NCBI GenBank assembly: GCA_030432455.1
Contig: JAUIHC010000058.1
Coordinates: forward strand, 1 to 11,543
DNA: 11,543 bases
DNA from: Phycisphaerae bacterium
GTDB lineage: Bacteria; Planctomycetota; Phycisphaerae; Phycisphaerales; SM1A02
Reading direction: 5' to 3'
This document shows positions 6,330 through 11,543 of the stretch, one piece after another; position 1 is the stretch's first letter, and each line of letters starts with the position of its first letter. The notes under the pieces were generated by a model. It did not search any database. It saw nothing but the letters and a program-made list of their open reading frames with translations, and had not been told where the DNA came from. Both the position numbers and the translations under genes were made by a program.

Positions 6330-6338
6330 TTTCACATC

Positions 6339-6953
6339 ATGTCCCGTTCCCACACCCTCATCGCGGGCCCGCTGTTCCTCGCGGCCGCGCTTGCCTCGCA
6401 CGCCTCCGCCGGCGTCGTCATCAACATGGTTGACGATGGCGCGGACATCCGCGTGACCGTGACTGGATGGTTCAACGTCAACCCGAACGGCGGCACGTCC
6501 CAGTACAGCGCTGATGTTTTTCAGGTGGACAGCACCAACTTCAAGTTCGTGCAGCGGCCGGCGGACGTCACCACCGTGACCTTTAACTCGTACACGGTTC
6601 AGAGCGTGGGGTTTTCAGGGCACTTCGGGGGCTCGTCGTTGTACGACTGGGACAGGACGGTCACGACGTCGTCATTGCCGATCTGGATCAGGGGCCTTTC
6701 TAGTGGTTGGGCGATCTATGCGGATGCCTCGGCGACGGAAGCGAACCCGTATGACTGGGATCTCCGGTGGTCGAACTCGAGTCTCGCCGCCAAGGGATAC
6801 AACGTCGGAACCTACGTCTGGACGCTGACCGACGGAACCAACACCGACTCGATCACGTTGAACATCGGGGCCTCGACCCCGGCGGTCCCCGGCGTCGGCG
6901 CGCTGGCGGCGCTCGGCGGCGCGGGATTGGCGGGCCGACGTCGTCGTCGCTGA
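6339..6953 (+). CDS. PEP-CTERM-type secreted protein, function unknown
   Basis: The predicted product is 204 aa. An N-terminal signal peptide (about residues 1-24, LFLAAALASHASA-G) is followed by a beta-rich domain: GVVINMVDDGADIRVTVTGW, FNSYTVQSVGF, GSSLYDWDR, then YVWTLTDGTNTDSITLNIG. It ends in a short sorting tail: VPGVGALAALGG, a small hydrophobic stretch, then RRRRR. This is the exosortase-type PEP-CTERM layout as seen in Phycisphaerae, where the motif often lacks the Glu. Such proteins are processed at the membrane and exported or surface anchored; the exosortase is not in this window. The middle domain matches nothing I recognise. Codon choice is less strictly GC-ending than in the neighbours (for example GTTTTT and GGTTTT runs). 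The gene ends before a strong hairpin and is flanked on both sides by the paralogous HTH genes. Confidence 0.85.
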   Translation: MSRSHTLIAGPLFLAAALASHASAGVVINMVDDGADIRVTVTGWFNVNPNGGTSQYSADVFQVDSTNFKFVQRPADVTTVTFNSYTVQSVGFSGHFGGSSLYDWDRTVTTSSLPIWIRGLSSGWAIYADASATEANPYDWDLRWSNSSLAAKGYNVGTYVWTLTDGTNTDSITLNIGASTPAVPGVGALAALGGAGLAGRRRRR

Positions 6954-6994
6954 GCTCGCGACGCGGTCGATCGATCGGCATCTCCTTCCATGAA

Positions 6995-7030
6995 CCAAGC
7001 CCCCGTCGACGTCGGTCGACGGGGGCTTGG
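6995..7030. terminator. Strong bidirectional hairpin between convergent genes
   Basis: CCAAGCCCCCGTCGAC (6995-7010), loop GTCG, GTCGACGGGGGCTTGG (7015-7030): a perfect 16-bp stem with a 4-nt loop. It lies 41 nt after the PEP-CTERM stop and 37 nt after the stop of paralog B on the other strand. Only scattered T residues follow on either side, so it is a GC-rich terminator without a clean T-run. Confidence 0.85.
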
Positions 7031-7067
7031 TGCGTCTTCGAGCGGCGGAGCCTTCGATGATCCATGA

Positions 7068-8276
7068 TCAGGTGGTGGGCGTCGCCAACAGCCATTGGAT
7101 CGCCACGGCGCTGCTCATCGGTGGGCAGGCGAGGTCGATTCGGAAGACCTCGAAGTCATGGAGAGGTACGTCGAATCGCAGGGACACCCGATCGGCGAGT
7201 CCCTCGGTGGCCGTGAGCGCGCTCTCGTCGAGTTCGGCGGGGGGCGTCCAGCCTCGTTCGAGTCGCTCGACATCCGCGGGCAGCGGCACGCGGAACCGTT
7301 CGCGATCCGGGATCCTGGTCCACGACAGGTGATAGGCGTGATAGAGGTGGGCGATCGGATCACCGCCCCGCCGCAGATCCTTGTGGAGCCACGTCTCCAT
7401 GACGAGCCGCTGGGTGGGAAGCCAGATCGGACACGACATCTCGCCGGTGTCGCCAGGGGCGGAACGCGTCATGTGGCCGATGTTGCGACGGTATTCGGCG
7501 AACGCCAGCTGCAACGGAGGTCCGGGATGCTCGGTGGGGCTGAGCATGTATCCGAGGTGTGGCTGCGGCTTGTCCTGAAACCGGAGTCGCTCCCGCCACG
7601 TGGGACTGGACAGGTCCGGGACGATCGGCTCGGTCTGATCGGGCGACAGCGTGCCCTCGAGGCTCATGTCCGCCACCCGGTACACCTCGGTCGTCGTGGA
7701 CGGCCGAGACTGATGCAGGCCACCGAGGAACTGCGTGGCCGCGACATCGATGGACTCGCCGTCGGGACCGGGCACGAACGCCTGGGTCGCCACGAGGATC
7801 TCCGCGGAGGTTCCGATGAGAACCGAGTCGATCTCGAACCGACTTCGGAAGCCACGCAGCATCTGCTGTCGGAGATTGGCATCGTCCGCGTCGCCACCGA
7901 CCAGAGCCAGCAGTCGTGCGGTCGACGGCGCATGTCGGTCGAGCACGGTGGAGAGCCGTTCCTCGGCGGTCTCAAGTCGATCGATCAGCGATGTGTCACC
8001 GAGCGCTCCGTTGCACTGCTCGATGATCTTCCGCCGCATCGACCGTCCCGGCAGCACGCTGGCGACGCCCGCGGCGGTCCGGGCCTCCAACATGCGCACG
8101 AGCTTGTGCGTGGTTCCGCGTCCGAGTCCCGTTCGATCGGCGAGCGACCGCACCGTGGGTGGATGACCGAGGATCGATTCGGCGACCTCGCGAAACACGG
8201 CGCACCAGTCACGAAGCGCCGACTCGATCTCGACTCGGACGTCGGCGGCGTGTGGGTTGAGCGGCTCTTCCTGCAT
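7068..8276 (-). CDS. HTH protein of unknown family (paralog B)
   Basis: The predicted product is 402 aa. It is homologous over its whole length to the protein at 4759-5970. The HTH is at about residues 40-66 (PTVRSLADRTGLGRGTTHKL). Shared blocks are DRHAPS (113-118), RSRFEIDSVLIGTS, FVPGPDG, EVYR, GDTGEMSCPIWLPT (276-289), TWLHKDLRRGGDP and the ending WLLATPT. In the best block (A 260-312 against B 261-313) I count 29 identities in 53 with no gap. Shared His, Asp and Arg residues in WLHxDxRRGG could be functional, for ligand binding or catalysis. No signal peptide or membrane segment. ATG 8276 is chosen to match the length of paralog A; ATG 8291 is possible and neither has a clear SD. It is convergent with the PEP-CTERM gene. 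It is likely a transcription factor with a lineage-specific sensor domain; that role is inferred. Confidence 0.8.
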   Translation of the reverse strand: MQEEPLNPHAADVRVEIESALRDWCAVFREVAESILGHPPTVRSLADRTGLGRGTTHKLVRMLEARTAAGVASVLPGRSMRRKIIEQCNGALGDTSLIDRLETAEERLSTVLDRHAPSTARLLALVGGDADDANLRQQMLRGFRSRFEIDSVLIGTSAEILVATQAFVPGPDGESIDVAATQFLGGLHQSRPSTTTEVYRVADMSLEGTLSPDQTEPIVPDLSSPTWRERLRFQDKPQPHLGYMLSPTEHPGPPLQLAFAEYRRNIGHMTRSAPGDTGEMSCPIWLPTQRLVMETWLHKDLRRGGDPIAHLYHAYHLSWTRIPDRERFRVPLPADVERLERGWTPPAELDESALTATEGLADRVSLRFDVPLHDFEVFRIDLACPPMSSAVAIQWLLATPTT

Positions 8277-8352
8277 GCGACCCACGAGCATACGTCCGAA
8301 CGAAAGATGCTGGTGCCCGGCCTCCGAGGCGGTGCGGGCACGACCGGAACGA

Positions 8353-8386
8353 CACGCCCCCACCGACGATCGTCGGCGGGGGCGTG
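8353..8386 (-). terminator. Hairpin downstream of the YceI-family gene
   Basis: The 17-nt arm CACGCCCCCACCGACGA faces its near-perfect complement with one mismatch, which is a G-U pair in the minus-strand RNA. A tetraloop would form by opening the central bases. It lies 52 nt beyond the YceI stop and about 77 bp before the start of paralog B. It resembles the hairpin at 6995-7030 (CGCCCCC...CGAC core). Confidence 0.75.
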
Positions 8387-8438
8387 GGGATGACGCTGCG
8401 GTTCGCGGGTCGCGACGTGTCGCCGCGGATCCGGTCGA

Positions 8439-9143
8439 TCAGCCGTCGGCGGCCTTGGTGGCCTCCATGGCGACGATGACGCGGACCTGATCGCCGAGGA
8501 CGCCCTTCTCGATGCCGTACATCTGGTTGAAGTCGCTGCGCTTGAGGTCGAACTCGGCCTCGAAGCCGGCGCGGCGGCCCATGACCTCGCCGGTGCCGGT
8601 GAAGCGCACCACCGCGACGACCGGCTTGGTGACGCCGTTCATGGTGAGATCACCCGCCACATCCCAGACGGTCTGGCCGAGACGCTCGACCTCGGTGCTC
8701 TTGAAGGTCATGGTTCCGAACTCCTTCGCGTTGAAGAAGTCGGGGCTCTTGAGGTGGGCGTCGAGCTTCTCGTTGCCGCTGTCCACGCTCTCCAGATCGA
8801 CCTTGATGTCGAAGGAGAAGTGCTGCTCCTTGTCGGGCGTGAAGGTGATGGTGCCGTTGACACCGTTGAAGCGGCCCCAGAACTGACCGGCCTGCGCGTG
8901 CTGGACGCGGAACATCGCGGCGGAGTGCACGGCGTCCACGGCGTAGTCGCCCGCGGGCATGTCGGGGAGGGGTTCGAGCACGGCGACGGCGCCGGGAGCG
9001 ACGGACTCGGTCGAGACCGAGGCGTCCTCGCAGCCGCCGCTGCACGGGCAGAGGCCGAGGCCGTTCATGGCGGCGGCGCCACCAAGGACCGCGACCGCGC
9101 CGGCGGCCGCGAACTTGCAGGGAAGACAGGTGAGGAAGGCCAT
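8439..9143 (-). CDS. YceI-family protein with Cys-rich N-terminus
   Basis: The predicted product is 234 aa. Residues about 65-228 are a YceI domain, a lipocalin-like barrel that binds long isoprenoid or lipid tails in related proteins. Visible marks are GDYAVDAVHSAAMFRVQH (65-82), FWGRFNGVNGTITF, the DSGNEKLDAHLKSPDFFNAKEF block (121-142), DLTMNGVTKPV (165-175) and a late RSDFNQMYG. ATG 9143 is used because it has GGAG 8 nt upstream and directly precedes the hydrophobic segment; an upstream extension lacks coding character. The N-terminus is odd: CLPC (6-9), a short Ala/Gly-rich hydrophobic stretch (11-26), then CPCSGGC (32-38). This could be a signal anchor with metal-binding cysteines. No proper lipobox is seen, so a lipoprotein is less likely. 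It is divergent from the zinc-ribbon gene. Confidence 0.92.
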   Translation of the reverse strand: MAFLTCLPCKFAAAGAVAVLGGAAAMNGLGLCPCSGGCEDASVSTESVAPGAVAVLEPLPDMPAGDYAVDAVHSAAMFRVQHAQAGQFWGRFNGVNGTITFTPDKEQHFSFDIKVDLESVDSGNEKLDAHLKSPDFFNAKEFGTMTFKSTEVERLGQTVWDVAGDLTMNGVTKPVVAVVRFTGTGEVMGRRAGFEAEFDLKRSDFNQMYGIEKGVLGDQVRVIVAMEATKAADG

Positions 9144-9177
9144 GAGGGCGTCTCCGTGAGGGGTCGAAACGAGCGGG

Positions 9178-9234
9178 CATGGTAGGCGATGCGGGCGAGC
9201 GGTTCGAGCGTCCGGGAACGGAGGACCTACCATG
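9178..9234. repeat. 9-bp inverted repeat covering a start codon
   Basis: CATGGTAGG (9178-9186) and its reverse complement CCTACCATG (9226-9234) are separated by 39 nt. The right arm includes the ATG of the next gene and abuts its SD GGAGGA (9220-9225). In RNA the arms could pair and hide the start. It could be chance. Confidence 0.3.
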
Positions 9235-10437
9235 GAGGCTCGACCTGGAACCTCGCCCGACGCCGTCATGACCCTGCCCAGCGACCTTCTCGGCACGATC
9301 TACCTCGTCATCGCCCTCGCGGGCGTGGTGGTGGCGGTGCTGGGCTGGCGCGGGCGGCGTCCCGGGAGTCGCCGGTGGTGTCCGCGGTGCGGCTACGACC
9401 TCTCGGATTCCGAGAGTCGGACCTGTCCCGAGTGCGGGTTCTCCTCGACCAACGAGGCCGACTTCCGGCGACGCCGCCGACGGTGGTGGGTGGTGATCGT
9501 CGGTCTGCTGATCGTGGCGGTGGCCTCGGGCTTCGCGGTGGGGACGGGGGTCGCGGGCGCCACGACCCGACTGCTCGGACCGGAATGGACGCTGCTGGAG
9601 TCGCGATCGCTCGCCGGCGGATGGACCGTCGATCACCAGATCAGCGCGGATCTCGAGCGGACCCTCTTCAACCGCCGTGTCCGCGTCCGCCGCGACGGCG
9701 CGACCCACTTCCAGTGGAGCGGGTGGTCCTCGATGATCGGCTACCGGGATCCGTCGAGCGGTCGCATCGAGGGACTCGGCACCGACATCGATCGCGATGG
9801 CGAACCCGACCTGGTGCTGCAGGTCTCCGACGGCGGCAATGCGAGTCCCTCGACCTGGTTCGTGCTGTCGCTGGCCAGCCGGTCGGCCGGCGCACGGATC
9901 GAGCCGACCGCGGTGCTCTTCGACGGATGGTTCCAGGATGTCGACGCCGACGGTCGGGCGGAGTTCATCTCGACCGACTCCACCCTGCGGAACCTCTGGT
10001 CGGAGTATCGCGGTCTCGTCCTTCCCGATGTCGTGCTCTCGCCGACGAAGGACGGCTGGCGGTTCGACCGGGCCGCGACGATCGATCGTCCACTTCCCGC
10101 CGAGCTCGAGCCCGGCGGGGACGCGGGGCCGGAGGCGGTGCTCGCCGAGGCCCGCGAGGCATGGGTCGCCGAGGCTCGGCCGTTCGTCTCCCGCCTCTTC
10201 GGGCTGGCGGCGGCGCTGGTGGCCCGCGGTCGAGGTGACGAGGCTCTCGCGGTGATCCGAGCTCCATGGCCGGGCGACGACGATCCGGACGCGGTGAGGG
10301 ACTTCACGACCCTCATCGACGAGGACACGCAGTTGCCGCGTCGGTATCGCCCGACGCCCGAGGCCCGGGAGCAGGACTTCCGGGAACTCATGGCCCGGTG
10401 GCGGTGGAGCGACCGGTTGCCGCTGCCGGGTCACTGA
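9232..10437 (+). CDS. Membrane protein with zinc ribbon and calcium-loop motifs
   Basis: The predicted product is 401 aa. ATG 9232 has GGAGGA 6 nt upstream; an in-frame ATG at 9268 has none. Residues about 21-38 are a membrane helix. Then a compact zinc ribbon follows (CPRC 50-53, CPEC 65-68, with GYDLSDSESRT between), an Arg-rich run (79-84), and a second helix (about 86-104). The zinc ribbon is thus on the loop between two helices, with the Arg run marking that loop as cytoplasmic. The long remainder would then be outside. It carries two acidic calcium-loop motifs, DIDRDGEPD (185-193) and DVDADGRAE (236-244), of the FG-GAP/VCBS or dockerin-like DxDxDG type, spaced about 51 residues apart. 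The rest (about 290-401) is helical-looking. Zinc-ribbon/helix pairs of this look are frequent in Phycisphaerae. Function unknown. Confidence 0.85.
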   Translation: MEARPGTSPDAVMTLPSDLLGTIYLVIALAGVVVAVLGWRGRRPGSRRWCPRCGYDLSDSESRTCPECGFSSTNEADFRRRRRRWWVVIVGLLIVAVASGFAVGTGVAGATTRLLGPEWTLLESRSLAGGWTVDHQISADLERTLFNRRVRVRRDGATHFQWSGWSSMIGYRDPSSGRIEGLGTDIDRDGEPDLVLQVSDGGNASPSTWFVLSLASRSAGARIEPTAVLFDGWFQDVDADGRAEFISTDSTLRNLWSEYRGLVLPDVVLSPTKDGWRFDRAATIDRPLPAELEPGGDAGPEAVLAEAREAWVAEARPFVSRLFGLAAALVARGRGDEALAVIRAPWPGDDDPDAVRDFTTLIDEDTQLPRRYRPTPEAREQDFRELMARWRWSDRLPLPGH

Positions 10438-10511
10438 CCCCGCCACCGGGGATCCCGACGGCTCGGACGCGGTATCGGGAGGTTGTATCCTCGGTCCCTT
10501 CACCGATCCTC

Positions 10512-10517
10512 GAGGAG
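10512..10517 (+). promoter_or_regulatory. Shine-Dalgarno of the PVC-type dehydrogenase gene
   Basis: GAGGAG lies 8 nt before GTG 10526. A second in-frame GTG at 10517 overlaps this site and is therefore less likely to be the start. Confidence 0.6.
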
Positions 10518-10525
10518 TGTCGTTC

Positions 10526-11543
10526 GTGTCCATCGCCCTCATCGTCAGCCTCGTCCCCGGTCTCGTGTCCGGTGATCTCCCCGATTCGACCGCCAAGGTT
10601 CCCGAGGGGTTCCGGGCGTCCGTCGTCGCCACCGAGCCGCTCATCCAGGACGCGGTCGCCTTCACGGTCGATCCCGACGGTCGGGTGCTGGTCGCCGAGA
10701 CCGAGCGGACCAACAAGGGCGCGATGGACAACCGGTCGAGCCCGTGGCACCTCGAGGACGACCTGCAGGCACTGACCGTCGAGGACCGCATCGCGTACAT
10801 GCGGAAGTGGGCGCACAAGCGCGACAACGGGATGGACTTCTACACCGAGGCCCCCGACCGCGTGCGACGGGCGATCGACACCGACGGCGACGGTATCTAC
10901 GACGCGTTCACGATCTTCGCCGGACCGTTCAACGATGTGCCGGACGGCATCGGGGCGGGCGTGCTGAGCGTGGGCGACGAGGTCTGGTACACGAACATCC
11001 CCCACCTCTGGCGACTCGTCGATCGAGACGGCGACGGCATCGCCGAGGTCCGCGAGCCGATCCAGTCGGGCTTCGGGGTGCGGTTCGCCCTCTACGGCCA
11101 CGACATGCATGGCCTGACGCTCGGGCCCGACGGCCGCGTCTACTGGTCGATCGGCGATCGTGGGTATCACCTGGTCACCGAGGACGGACGCGTGCTCGCC
11201 GATCCGCGGGCCGGGGCGGTGTTCCGGTGCGAGCGCGACGGCTCGAACCTCGAGGTCTACGCGACCGGTCTCCGCAATCCGCAGGAACTCGGCTTCAACT
11301 GGCGGGGCGATCTCTTCACCGGCGACAACACCTCCGACGCCGGCGACCGCGCCCGCATCGTCTTCATCGCCGAGGCGGGCGAGACCGGCTGGACCATGGA
11401 CTACCAGTCGCTCGAAGGCGCGAACCTTCGCGGTCCGTGGGAGCAGGAACGGATCTGGGAGATCGTCACCGAGGAGAACGCCCCGTACCGCCCCGACTGG
11501 ACGCTTCCGCCGCTCGCCCACGTCGGCGCGGGGCCGTCGGGCT
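10526..11543 (+). CDS. PVC-type membrane-bound dehydrogenase, N-terminal part
   Basis: This is the first 339 codons of a longer gene that runs off the right edge. It starts at GTG 10526 with an SD 8 nt upstream. A short hydrophobic N-terminus (IALIVSLVPGLVSG) could be a signal peptide. From residue 25 the text is typical of the PVC superfamily 'putative membrane-bound dehydrogenase' (TIGR02604-type) beta-propeller: VPEGFRASVVATEPLIQD, DPDGRVLVAE, the segment around LTVEDRIAYMRKW, RRAIDTDGDGIYDAFTIFA (DxDGDG 118-123), DRDGDG (166-171), YGHDMHGLTLGPDGRVYWSI (190-209), GLRNPQELGFNW (248-259) and GDLFTGDNTSDAGDR. The last blocks resemble PQQ/sorbosone-type propellers. Full proteins usually continue with HEAT repeats and a c-type heme domain (CxxCH), which this window cannot show. 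It is probably periplasmic and redox-related. Confidence 0.92.
   Translation, partial: MSIALIVSLVPGLVSGDLPDSTAKVPEGFRASVVATEPLIQDAVAFTVDPDGRVLVAETERTNKGAMDNRSSPWHLEDDLQALTVEDRIAYMRKWAHKRDNGMDFYTEAPDRVRRAIDTDGDGIYDAFTIFAGPFNDVPDGIGAGVLSVGDEVWYTNIPHLWRLVDRDGDGIAEVREPIQSGFGVRFALYGHDMHGLTLGPDGRVYWSIGDRGYHLVTEDGRVLADPRAGAVFRCERDGSNLEVYATGLRNPQELGFNWRGDLFTGDNTSDAGDRARIVFIAEAGETGWTMDYQSLEGANLRGPWEQERIWEIVTEENAPYRPDWTLPPLAHVGAGPSG

Larger units (their letters stand above)
5971..6338. promoter_or_regulatory. Divergent regulatory region between paralog A and the PEP-CTERM gene
   Basis: This stretch of 368 bases has no convincing gene. It holds two tandem CGTTCGATG copies (6057, 6068), a perfect 14-bp palindrome (6107-6120), a short inverted repeat ATGCC-GT-GGCAT (6156-6167), a degenerate palindrome copy (6167-6180), and then a pyrimidine-rich tract (about 6204-6266) with two GTTCACCC copies. 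The tract leads to the SD GGAG (6326-6329) of the PEP-CTERM gene. Both flanking promoters must lie here, but I cannot place -35/-10 boxes with confidence. Confidence 0.6.

Noticed and set aside
6063..6338. In-frame N-terminal extension of the PEP-CTERM gene
   Set aside because: ATG 6339 has an SD and starts a proper signal peptide; the extension would bury it and runs through the putative operators.
9143..9296. Longer start of the YceI protein at 9296
   Set aside because: It overlaps the SD and start of the divergent gene and would place 51 extra residues before the hydrophobic segment; ATG 9143 has an SD.
10438..10525. CCCCG-CCAC-CGGGG mini-hairpin and a TATCCT box before the dehydrogenase gene
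   Set aside because: The stem has only 5 bp and no matching -35 box is visible, so neither a terminator nor a promoter can be supported.
8650..10827. Long minus-strand frame opposite the zinc-ribbon gene and through yceI in another frame
   Set aside because: No motif; it conflicts with two supported genes.

Overview
The window looks like chromosomal DNA from a planctomycete, most likely a Phycisphaerae-type lineage. Evidence for this: very high GC with strong GC3 bias; a secreted protein ending in the short 'VPGVGALAALGG...RRRRR' PEP-CTERM-like sorting tail; the start of a PVC-type 'membrane-bound dehydrogenase' beta-propeller protein; a membrane protein with a CPRC/CPEC zinc ribbon; and short dispersed CACGGAG/CACAGAG repeats. 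This is inference from protein style; there is no rRNA or marker gene in the window.

Layout. Bases 1-5970 are all read from the minus strand. Right to left they are: an uncharacterised HTH protein (paralog A, 5970-4759); a multidomain secreted GH29 alpha-L-fucosidase (4695-2536); a 205-bp gap with inverted CACAGAG repeats; a small RNase H-fold/RuvC-like protein (2330-1797); a 22-codon valine-rich mini-ORF (1782-1714); xylose isomerase xylA (1714-407); a second pair of CACGGAG repeats; and the 5' part of a secreted protein that runs off the left end (275-1). The RuvC-like gene, mini-ORF and xylA are packed tightly: the mini-ORF Shine-Dalgarno starts right after the RuvC-like stop, and the mini-ORF stop overlaps the xylA start as TGATG.

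The centre (5971-8276) holds a 368-bp divergent regulatory region with a perfect 14-bp palindrome and a degenerate copy exactly 60 bp away. It is followed by a PEP-CTERM-type secreted protein (+), a strong hairpin terminator, and a second HTH protein (paralog B, minus) that is clearly homologous to A. A and B are about 400 aa each. They share an N-terminal HTH and a C-terminal domain that I cannot assign to any family, and they bracket the secreted protein. This bracket is the best candidate for something undescribed in the window.

The right part (8439-11543) holds a YceI-family protein with an unusual Cys-rich N-terminus (minus), a divergent zinc-ribbon membrane protein with calcium-loop motifs (+), and the N-terminal 339 residues of a PVC-type dehydrogenase/propeller protein (+), cut by the window end. 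Together GH29 and XylA suggest use of fucose- and pentose-containing polysaccharides, but the window has no transporter or kinase that would make a full utilisation locus.
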